Origin: Scalesia atractyloides
Taxonomy: Eukaryota > Streptophyta > Magnoliopsida > Asterales > Asteraceae
Assembly: GCA_947069175.1 (NCBI GenBank)
Contig: CAMTDV010000018.1
Coordinates: 45,954,869 to 46,018,868 of the forward strand
DNA length: 64,000 nt
Direction of reading: 5' to 3'
A model generated the notes under the pieces. The model saw only the letters and a list, made by a program, of their open reading frames with translations. It was not told the origin of the DNA and did no database searches. Positions 24,101-35,543 of this stretch are shown in pieces (position 1 is the stretch's first letter; each line of letters opens with the position of its first letter). The position numbers were made by a program, and so were the translations under genes.

Positions 24101-26723
24101 TATCACACCCTCAATTTCCACTTGCGGAGTATTACCGCGAGGTGTGTGATCAAACCAGAATCTCAGACACTAGCAATATCGAACGACTCTATATGAATTA
24201 TTTAAACGTTTTCCAAAAACATTTGTTGTAAACATGAATAGTCATTTTCAAAATATCAAGGTTGCAAAGTTTAGCGGAAGCATTAAAATAAAGTAACGGG
24301 CGCCAACAAAAACGCCAAAACCAAAATCCCAAAAATTATTCGTAAATAAAGACTCGATAAAAATGTCTTGATCAAATTCAAGTGAGTGCACCTAGCGCTC
24401 CTAGCGTCCTGATAAACATGCAAAGAAACAAGTGTCAACATTAAAGAAGAGTGAGTTCACAGGTTTTTATAAGTTCACAAGTTCAGTTTAAAAGGTTGTT
24501 TTCCCCCGTTATCCCTAACCCGGGATAACAACATAGTTCCATTATTCCTAACCTGGAATAATAAGATTGGTTCGTAAATAAGTTCAATGTTAACATGTAG
24601 GTAGCGAGCCTAAAGTTACGTCACGTAAGAGTTCGCGATTGAAGCTGACTGTTGTTGCCTCTGTGTTGCCAGGTCTATCACTGACCATGGCGAAAGTTAG
24701 GCCAAATTAATCACCCGTTGACCATTCCCGGTCGGCTAGCGCGACTAGCTCGGGTGGGGCTTGTCGGGCCCAGTAGTACTACTATAATTTCCCCGCTATC
24801 TAACCCAATACTAATGATCTGAGAGTTGGTTGAGGACTTCCATGATAAAGCTACTTAGTGACCATAACATACATTAACATTAACTTAGTTACCGAATAGT
24901 TAACAACATTAATTTCGCATAACGTAAAAGATAGAGTTTTAGAGCGTATACATGTTTCTTCCCCAGTTGTTCAAAACCGGATAAAATAGGGTCCGTGAAC
25001 TCACCTTAAATTGCTCGGTTAGATAAACGCAAAGAAGCAAATGATGGAACCGCTAATCGCGTCCTAACATGTCAACTGATTTAAAGTTAGTGTGTGAACA
25101 CACTGACACAAAACCCTACGCATAACTAACACACAGTACGGCATATATAATAACCAATTCGAAACCATAATCATGCATGCAAAGTATCACCATACAAAAT
25201 AACGATCAACCCAACTTGTCATAAACACAGGATAACTCATACAACACTTAGGTACACACAAACGTAATTTATCATGTTTCAGCTTCTATGCTCATAACTG
25301 GGCTGTTTTCGAGGATTTTTATAAAATAGTTCCAACGTTCCAAAAATTCCAATTTTTTTACAGGAGCTGTCAATTAGACTGTAAAAGTTTTTGAAAATTT
25401 TTCAAATCCTAAATCTCTACCAATTATTTATAAACATTTATATATTAGGCTGCAGTCAGATTCATCGCTTTCTGACTGCAGTCCACGAGAAAAATTATTT
25501 AAAAATCATCGTTCATCCAATTAATGAAATTCCAGTAGGAGATTTACAGAAATTCCCGTTTCCAGTTACTGTCCAGATTTCGTGACCTAACCCCATACAG
25601 ACTATGAGATCCGACTCGATAAACAACCTGCAAATTCTGCAGAATTTACGCAGCTTCAGCTGCTGCACAAAATGACCATTTAAAAATGGCAAACGACCTC
25701 AGAAAAATATGAATCCGGCACCATTTGAAGCGTTTTTTTTTTAAAATACACGTTTTAGGCTTTAGAAAATCCACTTTTCAATAAATAATGATCAGGTTAC
25801 AGCCAACTGAAGTTGGCTGTAAATGTCAATTAGCTTACTGTTTTCGACTTTATCACATTAGAACATGTATAAACGGCCATGACGCTTAGTTGTATTGATT
25901 AACAACAGGTTAACTTGTCAAATATTATCATATATATAAATATTCATGCAAACCCTAAATATATATCATGATCTTTATCGATAAACGCAGCCTACGATTT
26001 TAATATTCAAACATATCATCACAACCGCAAAAATTCGCATATTCATCCGAACTAATCATATACCACAACACTTTTTCATAATAATATCATACAAGCACAT
26101 AATCATGATCAAGATTACACAAAACCTGGTGTGAATCGCAATACAATTAAACCCTAACCTTGAAACGATGACAATTAGCAAACCGAGAGAAGCTTGGAAT
26201 CGATCCGAGGGTGTAGACTTGCGCGACCGAGAGAGGGGGGCTGCCGTCGACTTCACTAGGGTATTAGGTTTTGTTTTTTTTCCACAACATGCATGTACAT
26301 ATAATATAAGAGGGGGGTCGCGATAGAGGGGCGGTTTGTGTTAGTTCCTTGGGCCGCAAGGATGGGTCACAAGGAAGTGTGGGCCGCAAGGGGGGTGTGG
26401 GTGGCGGGTTGGGTTTGCTTGGTCGCATGTTTCACAGGCTTGGTTCGGTTCGTCGTGTAAATAGAATTTACTAACCGTTCATTATAATCTGATAAATAAC
26501 TATACATAATACGACTCGGCAATTATTCACAAACGTCTAATAACACATAGCATGTAATTCAGATACAACCCGTCTAATAACATAGCACGTAATTCACCCA
26601 ATGGATTCACAAAGTTAGCATAGTTATTGCGAGCGTGTAATTTAATTCTCTGAATTAAATCATCGTAGGATGAATAACAATAAAGTAGCGCGTTTAAGAT
26701 ACCTGAAAAGCCGGGATGTCACA
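24101..26723 (-). repeat. Tekay 3' LTR (2.6 kb)
   Basis: It matches 30401-32197 from 24930 onward, and its first 830 bases match the LTR beginning at 62144. It ends GGGATGTCACA. It contains a pair of hairpin-forming Pyr/Pur motifs (24495-24575) and strong palindromes (25448-25484, 25798-25824). Confidence 0.93.
25448..25824. other. Palindromes and hairpins in the Tekay LTR
   Basis: Three perfect or near-perfect inverted repeats: CTGCAGTCAGA with TCTGACTGCAG around a 10-base loop (25449-25482), AAATTCTGCAGAATTT (about 25632-25648), and a 26-base palindrome with arms TTACAGCCAACT and AGTTGGCTGTAA around GA (25798-25824). They recur at 30920-30955, about 31100 and 31258-31284, and in the LTR at the window's right edge. 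Confidence 0.8.
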
Positions 26724-28109
26724 TTATCCCCATGTTGAAAGAATTTTCGTCCCGAAAATTGAGTAAACGCGGTTTAGAATGCAACGTACAAAGATTCAGT
26801 TTGTTAGAATGGTACAAGTAAATCCCAGGCTGTCATATCATCCCCATGTTGAAAGAATTTCGTCCCGAAATTCAGTTGGCGGTAACGTCAGATTGCTGCT
26901 CAGCTGCAAAAAGGTGGGGATATTTGCTTTTCATTTGGTCCTCTCTTTTTCACGTGAACTCGGTCCATGCTTAGAGTTCCAACGAACCTTGACGATCGGT
27001 ATCTTGCTGTGCCTTCGAGTCTTGATCTCACGGTCCATGATCTCGATAGGTTGTTCCACAAAATGCAGTTGCTCATCCACTTGAATCTCATCCAATGGAA
27101 TGACTAGGGTCTCATCTAATAGACACTTCTTCAGATTGGACACGTGAAAAACGTTGTGAACTCCACTGAGTTCGGCAGGAAGGTCTAACTGATAAGCTAA
27201 GGGCCCGATACACTTCGAAATCACAAATGAGCCTACGTACCGTGGATTTAGTTTGCCTCATTTCCCAAAACGAATTACACCTTCCAGGGTGACACTTTCA
27301 GTAGGACGCTGTCACCTACTTGAAATTCGAGCGGTTTGCGTCGTTGATCAGCGTAACTTTTCTGTCGATCTTGTGCCGCTGCCATGCGGTTTCTGATTTG
27401 CACGATATTTTCAGTAGCCTCAAGTATTAACTCAGGACCTGTGATTTAACTGTCACCAACTTCTGCCCAACAGACCGGTGATCTACATTTGCGACCGTAT
27501 AATGCTTCAAACGGTGCTGCCTGAATACTCGTATGGTAACTGTTGTTATACGAGAATTCCACCAAAGGTAGATGGATTTCCCAACTGTTCCCGAAGTCTA
27601 CCACGCATGCCCTAAGCATGTCCTCCAAGGTCTGAATGGTCCTTTCACTTTGACCATCTGTCTGAGGGTGATAAGCAGTTCTCATATCTAAGCGTGTACC
27701 CAACGCTTTCTGAAGTGACTGCCAAAAGTTGGACGTGAAACGAGCATCTCTATCTGAAATGATGGACGTTGGCACCCCGTGACGAGAAACTACTTCCTTA
27801 ATGTAGATGCGAGTCAACTTATCCATCTTATCTGTTTCTTTGGTCGCTAGGAAGTGCGCAGACTTAGCTAGACGATCCACGATCACCCGGATGGTATCGC
27901 AACCACCCGGAGTTCACGGAAGTTTAGTGATAAAGTCCATCGAGATCTGATCCCATTTCCACACTGGAATCTAAGGTTGTTGAAGTAGCCCTGATGGCTT
28001 CTTGTATTCCACCTTGACTTTCGCACAAGTCAAACACTTGTTCACGTAGGTTGCTATATCCGCTTTCATGTTGGGCCACAAGTACGCGGCTTTAAGGTCT
28101 TGATACATC
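26724..28109 (-). pseudogene. Tekay integrase with C-terminal chromodomain
   Basis: The minus strand gives the zinc-binding end (CLTCAKVKVEYKKPSG, about 28030-27985), a DDE core (IVDRLAKSAHFLA, SIISDRDARF, YHPQTDGQSERTIQ; 27886-27446), PLAYQLDLPAEL and VFHVSNLKKCL (27224-27100) and a chromodomain-like IPIVKVRWNSKHGPS ending near 26890. The chromodomain of such elements targets integration to marked chromatin. Stops near 27970, 27450 and 27250 and a shift in the chromodomain break it. Confidence 0.88.
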
Positions 28110-29640
28110 TTATCCGAACCAGGATGGACAGAGTATCAAGATTTGTGAGCTTCGTCCATAACTAGCTTCCTGAGGTTTTCGTAGAGAGGTACCCATATAC
28201 CGTTCATGAATACCATTGGGTTTCACCTCCCAATCGCGTTCCATCTTTCCCACAGATTCGGCCTTGATGTTCTCTTCCTTAACTGCTTCTAGCTGCGCGT
28301 CGTGTATCTGTTCGGGTAACCCAGAATGAATTGTGAACTGTAGTGCTCGTACCCGACGAGGTTTCAAGTGCTCCTTCCGACTGAGGGCATCAGCTACCAT
28401 GTTAGCTTTACCCGGGTGATACCGAATGGCACATTCATAATCGTTCAGGAGTTCGACCTAGCGACGTTGTCGTATGTTCAACTCCTTCTGGTCAAAAATA
28501 TGCTGGAGGCTCTTGTGATCCGTGTAGATTGTGCACCTTGTTCCATATAGGTAATGTCTCCAAATCTTAAGTGCAAACACAACTGCTCTCAATTCCAAGT
28601 CATGTGTCGTGTAGTTCTTCTCGTGGACCTTCAACTGTCAGGATGCATACGTGATGACCTTATCACGTTGCATGAGCACACATCCCAATCCCTGAATGGA
28701 AGCATCACAATATACCACAAAATCATCCGTCCCCACTGGCAAGGACAAAATGGGCGCACTACAAAGCTTCTGTTTTAGTAATTGAAATGCTGCTTCCTGT
28801 TTGTCAACCCAAGCATACTTGGTGCCCTTCTGAGTGAGAGTGGTAAGCGGTTGTGCGATCTTGGAAAATCCCTCGGTGAAACGTCTGTAGTAACCAGCCA
28901 AACACAAAAATTGGCGGATCTCTGTCGGTTTCCTGGGTGCTTCCCAGTTATTGATAGCATCGATCTTGGCGGGATCAACGTGTATACCCTTTTCATTCAC
29001 GATATGCCCGAGGAACTGAACTTCCCAAATCCAGAAATCACACTTCGAAAACTTGGCATATAGTTTCTCCTGTTGAAGTAGTTCCAGCAATAACCGTAGA
29101 TGCTCAGCATGTTCTTCTTCACCCTTAGAGTAGATGAGTATATCATCGATGAACACGACAGCAAACTTGTCGAGATACGGCTTACACACACGGCTCATGA
29201 GGTCCATGAACACCACGGGTGCATTGGTGAGGCCGAAGGGCATGACCAAGAACTCGTAATGGCCATACCGAGTGCGAAATGCCGTCTTGGAGATATCCTC
29301 CTCCCTGACGCGTAGCTGGTGATAACCGGACCGTAGATCAATCTTGGAGTAGTAGCTTGACCCTGAAACTGGTTGAAAAGTTCGTCGATGCGAGGTAAGG
29401 GGTACCGGTTCTTGACGGTAACCTTATTGAGTTCCCTGTAGTCGATGCACATGCGGAAGGTCCCGTCCTTCTTCTTGAAAAAAAGGACCAGAGCTCCCCA
29501 TGGCGAAGTACTGGGTCGGATAAATCCTTTTTCCAACAATTCCTGAAGTTGGGTAGACAGCTCTTGCAGCTCTGCTGGAGCTAGGCGGTACGGGGCCTTG
29601 GCGATAGGAGTCGCATGCTCGCCAATTCGATTTCAAACTT
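28110..29640 (-). pseudogene. Tekay reverse transcriptase and RNase H
   Basis: Segments: LEKGFIRPSTSPWGALVLF and MCIDYRELNKVTVKNRYPLP (29539-29340), a frameshift, then MVMPFGLTNAPVVFMDLMSR, VVFIDDILIYSKGEEEH (catalytic IDD), FLGHIVNEKGIHVDPAKI and VVYCDASIQGLGCVLMQ (29249-28638), then ALSRKEHLKPRRVR at the RNase H end (28400-28340). The gap at 28640-28400 is out of frame. Confidence 0.9.
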
Positions 29641-30400
29641 TATTTGTCAATTTGGTGGAAGACCGGGTAACTCCTCTGGGAACACATCGGGAAAGTCACG
29701 GACGATGGGGATATCTTCAATCCGCTTCTCGTCTTTAGACTGTTCGGTGACCAGTGCGAGCAAAGCAAAAGAGTTCTTTCTCCGAAGATACTTCTGAGCT
29801 TGCATGTAAGAGATGATGTTCGTGACGACGCCTGCCTTCTCGCCTTGCACCATCAAGACTTCGTCGTTAGAGAGCGGAATACGGATAGCCTTCTCGAAAC
29901 AGAGAACTTCAGCTCGGACGTCGGATAGCCAGTCCATTCCGGCTACCACATCAAAACTATCCAGAGTAGTTGTCATCAGATCAATGGTAAAGGTGTGACC
30001 TGCGAGTTTAAGTTGGCAGCCGGTCACTAGATGGGTCACATCTACAGATTTACCATCGTCAGTTCTATGACGTAAGGGGTCTCTAGGGGTTTAGGTGTGA
30101 GATTTAGGTTCTTCCTAAAAGACTCAGATATAAAACTCTTATCCGCACCCGTATCAAAAAGTACAGTAGCAAAATGATCGTTAAGTGGAAACTTACCGGT
30201 GACCACATTTGAGTCGTTTCTGGCCTCTCCACAGCCTAGCGTGAATGCGCGTCCTTCGGCACCTCCTGTGCCACCATTTCCATTGTTACCATTGTTGTTA
30301 TTGTTGTTGTTGTTGTTATGGTGGTTGTTGTTATTCCCACCATTGTTGTTGTTGCGAAGTTGCGGGCAGTCTCGCTTGAAATGGGCAGTGCTACCGCACT
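29641..30400 (-). pseudogene. Tekay Gag zinc knuckle and protease
   Basis: The minus strand starts abruptly in a zinc knuckle (YQCGSTAHFKRDCPQL, first Cys lost at the deletion), followed by an Asn-rich low-complexity stretch (about 30345-30290) and the protease VLFDTGADKSFIS with catalytic DTGA near 30165. It continues with VAGMDWLSD and DIPIVRDFPDVFPEELPGLP leading into RT. A stop lies near 30041. Upstream gag is missing: the frame runs straight into LTR sequence at 30401. Confidence 0.85.
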
Positions 30401-32197
30401 GATAGAGTTTTAGAGCGTATACATGTTTCTCCCCATGTTGTTCAAAACCGGATAAAATAGGGGCCATGAACTCACCTTAAATTGCTCGGTTAGATAAACG
30501 CAAAAGAAGCAAATGATGGAACCGCTAATCGCGTCCTAACATGTCAACCGATTTAAAGTTAGTGTGTGAACACACTGACACAAAACCCTATGCATAACTA
30601 ACACACAGTACGGCACACGTAATAACCAATTCGAAACCATAATCATGCATGCAAAGTATCACCATACAAAATAACGATCAACCCAACTTGTCATAAACAC
30701 AGGATAACTCATACAACACTTAGGTACACACAAACGTAAGTTATCATGTTTCAGCTTGTATGCTCATAACTGGGATGTTTTCGAGGATTTTTATAAAATA
30801 TTTCCAACCTTCCAAAAATTCCAATTTTTTTACAGGAGCTGTCAATTAGACTGTAGAATTTTGTGTAAAATTTTCAAATCCTAAATCTTTACCAAATATT
30901 TATAAACATTTATATACTAGGCTGCAGTCAGATTCGTCGCTTTCTGACTGCACTCCACGAAAAAATTATTTAAAAATCATCGTTCATCCAATTAACAAAA
31001 TTCCAGTGGGAGATTTTCGGAAATCGTTTCCAGTTACTATCCAGATTTCGTGACCTAACCCCATACAGACTATGAGATCCGACTCCATAAATAACCTGCA
31101 AATTCTGCAGAATTTACGCAGCTTCAGCTGCTGCACTAAATGACCATTTAAAAATAGCAAACGACCTCAAAAAATATGAATCCGGCGCCATTTGAAGCGT
31201 TTTTCAAAAGTACACGTCTTAGGCTTCAAAAAATCCACTTTTCGATAAATAATGATCAGGTTACAGCCAACTGAAGTTGGCTGTAAATGTCAATCAGCTT
31301 ACTGTTTTCGACTTTATCGCATTAGAACATGTATAAACGGCCATGACGCTTAGTTGTATTGATTAACAGCAGGTTAACTTGTCAAATATCATCATATATA
31401 TCAATATTCATGCAAACCCTAAATATATATCATGATCTTTATCGATAAACGCAGCCTATGATTTTAATATTCAAACATATCATCACAACCGCAAAGATTC
31501 GCATATTCATCCGAACTAATCATACACCACAACACTTTTTCATAATAATCATATAAGCACATAATCATGATCAAGATTACACAAAACCTAGTGTGAATCG
31601 CAATACAATTAAACCCTAACCTTGAAACCATGACAATTAGCAAACCGGGAGAAGCTTGGAATCGATCCGAGGGTGTAGACTTGCGCGACCGAGGGGGGGG
31701 GGGCTGCCGTCAACTTTACTAGGGTATTAGGGTTTTGTTTTTTTTTTCCACAACATGCATGTACACATAATATAAGAGGGGGGGTCGCGATAGGGGGCGG
31801 TTTATGTTAGTTCCTTGGGCCGCAAGGATGGGCCACAGGAAGTGTGGGCCGCAAGGGGGGTGTGGGTGGCGGGTTGGTTTGCTTGGTCGCGAAGTCGCAT
31901 GTTTCACATGCTTGGTTCGGTTCGGCTTATAAATAGAATTTACTAACCGTTCATTATAATCTGATAAATAACTACACATAATACGACTCGGCAATTATTC
32001 ACAAACGTCTAATAACACATAGCACGCGATTCAGATACAACCCGTCTAATAACACATAGCACGTAATTCACCAAATAGATTCACAAAGTTAGCGTAGTTA
32101 TTGCAAGCGTGTAATTTAATTCTCCGAATTAAATCAGCATAGGATGAATAACAATAAAGTAGCACGTTTAAGATACCTGAAAAGCCAGGATGTCACA
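30401..32197 (-). repeat. Tekay 5' LTR, truncated at its inner end
   Basis: It matches 24930-26723 base for base apart from scattered changes. The 829 bases corresponding to 24101-24929 are gone, together with the primer site and gag start. The outer end GGATGTCACA (32197) and duplication CCATC are intact. Confidence 0.92.
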
Positions 32198-32202
32198 CCA
32201 TC

Positions 32203-32676
32203 CTTTTTGGGCACTACCTGTACGGGACTAACCCAAACCGAATCGGAGATAGGATAGATCAAACCCGCATCTAGCAACTTAATCACCTCCTTTTTCACAA
32301 CTTCTTGCATGTTCGGGTTTAGTCGTCTCTGTGGCTGCACACACAACTTGTAATCATCCTCCATAAGAATTTTATGAGTACAGAATGAAGGATTGATTCC
32401 CTTAATGTCCATGATCTTCCACGCTAAGGCTTTCTTATGAAGTCGCAGTACATTGAGAAGTTTGCTCTTTTCCTTGTCTGACAAAGATGCTGACATAATA
32501 ATCGGCAAACGGCGCTCCTCGTCTAGAAATGCATACTCAAGATGTGGCGGAAGGTCCTTAAGCTCTAAGGACGGCGGATCTTCAACCGAAGGCTTCGACT
32601 TCTCCTCAACCCCACGATCAATTTCTGTAAATCGATCCGGACTCTGGGAACCGTCATCACCAATCTGATAGACTGG
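32203..32676 (-). pseudogene. Athila RT, N-terminal part
   Basis: The minus strand gives HKKALAWKIMDIKGINPSFC, LCVQPQRRLNPNMQEVVKKE and SPVQVVPKKDG, the start of the polymerase domain. It breaks off at the Tekay insertion and resumes at 24095. Upstream is a spacer with stops between protease and RT. Confidence 0.9.
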
Positions 32677-33396
32677 CTACTCAAAATTGTGGCCCTCCTG
32701 CGTAATGCCATCTAGGTCCCCACACAAAGGTGTGTCCGAATCAATTTCCTCAATCGTGCCCTGGAAATGGGTGCTCACATACGTGTCGAAAATGTCAACA
32801 TAGTATAAAGCGGCGTCCTGACTCTGTGGGTGTTGCATTGACCACTTGATGTCAAAGGTCACATGCTCATCATTCACTTGGAGTGTAATCTGCCCGGCAG
32901 CTACATCTACAATCGTCCGTGCAGTGTTCAAGAACGGACGCCCGAGTATCAAAGGCACCCGAGAGTCCTCATCCATGTCCAAAATAACAAAATCCACTGG
33001 GAACACAAACTTGTCAATCTTGACAAGCATATTCTCGACAAATCCACGTGGATACTTAATGGAACGGTCCGCTAGTCGAATGCTCATCCTAGTAGGTGAC
33101 GGCTCACCTAGATCCAACTTAGCAAAAACCTTATACGGCATAAGGTTAATGCTTGCTCCTAAATCCGCCAACGCGTGACTAACCGACATATTGCCAATAA
33201 GGCACGGAAGAGTAAAGCTGCCTGGATCTCCCATCTTCGTAGGCAGACGGTTCTGAAGTATAGCTGAGCAACTCTCATTCATCACAACACAGGACATGTC
33301 CTCGAGTTTCTGCTTATTCGAGAGGATGTCCTTCAAGAACTTCGTGTACTTAGGCATTTGAGCTAAAGCCTCGACAAATGGTATGTTTATATGCAA
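32677..33396 (-). pseudogene. Athila aspartic protease region
   Basis: One open segment of about 239 codons: PFVEALAQMPKYTKFLKDIL, then NRLPTKMGDPGSFTLPC, the active site ALADLGASINLMP, VDFVILDMDEDSRVPLILGR and PFLNTARTIVDVAAGQITL. The spacing is that of Athila Gag-Pol proteases. The catalytic D in DLGAS is kept. A stop separates it from Gag at 33397-33530. Confidence 0.88.
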
Positions 33397-35111
33397 CTAT
33401 TTGAATAACGCTAAAAACTTACCATATTGTTCCTCGTTCTTTTGCTTCTTTAGCCTACCTGGGTACGGAACTAGAGGAGTATAATCTTTAACTGGCTCCC
33501 GGAGCTGTGCTATACTTGTTGGGCCTCACGTAGCGTGCACCTCGTCCGGAGCATCAGTCTGGACCGTCTTAGTGATCGGTGGTGAGTCTGATATGTCAGG
33601 TCCCGTGGTCTTGCCACTCCTCGTCATCACCGCATTTACATGCCCTCCTGGATTCGACTCAGTATTGCCTGGAAGACCACCCGGGGGTCTCTCTGATATC
33701 ATCTTCGCCAACTGCCCTACCTGATTCTCAATGTTCTGAATCGATGCCTTCTGACTCCGCATCTCTCCCTCGTGAGCCAATAAACGTTCTTCGTTCTGCT
33801 GGTAACGTTTCTCGGCTAGCTGATTCGCACTAGTAGAGCTGCTCAGAAGCTGGGCCATCATCTCCTCCAGCTTAGAATTATCCGAAGGGCCTTGTTACTA
33901 AGAACTACTCTTGGAGCCCTGATTTTGGTATGAATAAGGTCGAGGCTGGTAGGATTGATTGTATGGCTTAAATGACTAGCCTTGAGCCTACTGCGGTACT
34001 GGAGCTCCCTGACTGAATCCGAGTGGGTTTTGATTGCCCATGTTTGCTTTCCACCCAAAGTTCGGGTGATTCCTCCATCCCGGATTATACATGTTGCTGT
34101 AAGGGTTATTTTGCGGCCTCGCTTGATTACTCACGAAGTCTACCTCTTCTTGACCAGCAAACATAACACCCTGGTCACACGCACCTGGCTCGTGCGATAC
34201 TCCACACTGATCACATCCCGCAATTGTCTGTGCCACCGTCTGGGATTGTGATTTATCAAACTTCCATGCTAGTGCCACAATTTGTGCAGAAATTGATGTG
34301 TAATCGTCAACAGCATTAACTCCTGGGCGTGAAGATGTCCGGCTCCTCTCTCCACCATGTCGTGAACTCGACTTCAATGCAGCTCTCTCGATAATCGCCA
34401 TCTACATAAACATCCAAACGCTCCTGCGAGTCGTAGTTGAGTCCCTGGTAGAAAGTAAGAACTAATTGCCTCTTGGTGAGACCATGGTTCGGAACATCGA
34501 GTAGTAGATCTTTGAATCTCTCCCAGGCTGCGTGTAAAGACTCCCCGTCATCTTGCCGAAATGTCATGATCCGATTCCTAAGCTTCGTCGTTTTCTCTGG
34601 CAGGAAATATTTCTGCATAAACAACTCCCGCAGGAAGTGACGTAAGCCATGATCTAGCTTTGTCGCGCAATGAAAATGGAAAATGTCGCAAACGAACCGC
34701 ATCATCCGAAACACCCCGTATCTTGAAAGTTGAACATACCTGAAGAAAGGCTGCAGTATGTCGACCGGGATCCTCATGCTCTCGTCTGTCAAACTGTACA
34801 GAATTCAGCACCATGTTGATTATGCTTGATTTGATTTCAAAATTAGGCGCCGCTATCGTTGGTCGGGCAATGCTTGACTCCAAACCACCATCTCCTGGCT
34901 GGTTCGTCTCATTCAGCGGTCGGTAGTCGTCCGCCATGGCTGTGCCTCCCTTGTCCTCCGAGCTCTCGGTCTCAAAGGGTACCACCGGTTCGTTCCTAGC
35001 TGCCTCTAACTGCCGCGCAACCGCGCGAGATCTTTCTCGAAGTCTCCTCCTCAGATCACCTTCGGGTTCGTCAGATGGTTCAACAGCGGCGGGCGCGGGG
35101 GTTGAGGACAT
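33397..35111 (-). pseudogene. Athila Gag
   Basis: The likely start is ATG 35111 (MSSTPAPAAVEPSDEPEGDL), with an Arg/Glu-rich N-terminus, then the capsid-like domain (ARPTIAAPNFEIKSSIINMV, LRHFPFSLRDKARSWLTSLP, frameshift near 34640, FMQKYFLPEKTTKLRNRI, ESLHAAWERFKDLLLDVPNH). A further frame change near 34390 leads to a CDQCGVSHEPGACDQ zinc motif and a C-terminal part with QNIENQVGQLAKMISERPPG (33861-33526). It forms the particle shell; broken here. Confidence 0.87.
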
Positions 35112-35519
35112 CAACCTGTAAGCGAATGATAAGCACGCTCCGAACATAATATAATAATAATAATTTTTTTTGCTGTTGATATAAAAACGAATTTTCTGTT
35201 TGGGGCTGTAAAAATTTTCAAAATTCATAAATAGGCCTGAAGATTTATCTAAAAGCATAATTTGATAAAATACTTTGACCGGGAGGTAGTAAAATTATAT
35301 TTCGGCCCCGAAAGTTTAAGATATAAATGAATAACTAGTCCGAATTCGAACGAATAAATTAAATAAAAATTCTATAAGTATGAATAATATAATTACTAAG
35401 TAACAAATTAAATAACTAACTATATTTACAAACAAAAATATGAAGTAAATATTTACACCTATTCACAAGCATGTACAGCGGTAAAATATTGACTCGGGTC
35501 ATTCCTAAAGCTCGCCACA
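35112..35519 (-). other. Athila 5' leader
   Basis: AT-rich non-coding sequence between primer site and gag. One palindrome, TTTCGGCCCCGAAA (about 35300-35313), is present; no CACGGTCGTG cluster is seen here, unlike the LTR and 3' ORF leader. Confidence 0.6.
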
Positions 35520-35537
35520 TCCCCGGAAACGGTGCCA
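35520..35537 (-). other. Athila primer-binding site (tRNA-Asp)
   Basis: The minus strand reads TGGCACCGTTTCCGGGGA just inside the 5' LTR, close to the common plant form TGGCGCCGTTGCCGGGGA that pairs with tRNA-Asp. Confidence 0.85.
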
Positions 35538-35543
35538 AAAACT

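Larger units (their letters stand above)
24101..32197 (-). mobile_element. Chromodomain Gypsy (Tekay-like), inserted in the Athila RT
   Basis: It is flanked by CCATC (24096-24100 and 32198-32202); removing it restores the Athila frame QVVPKKDG followed by MTVVTND. The 3' LTR is at 24101-26723 (outer TG mutated to TA), then chromodomain, integrase, RNase H, RT, protease and the zinc knuckle of gag, then a 5' LTR (30401-32197) that lacks its inner 829 bases. One deletion removed the primer site, leader and most of gag. The RT and chromodomain identify the Tekay/Del lineage. Confidence 0.92.

Noticed and set aside
30199..30402. Leu-rich plus-strand open frame resembling a membrane protein
   Set aside because: Antisense of the Asn repeat in Tekay Gag.
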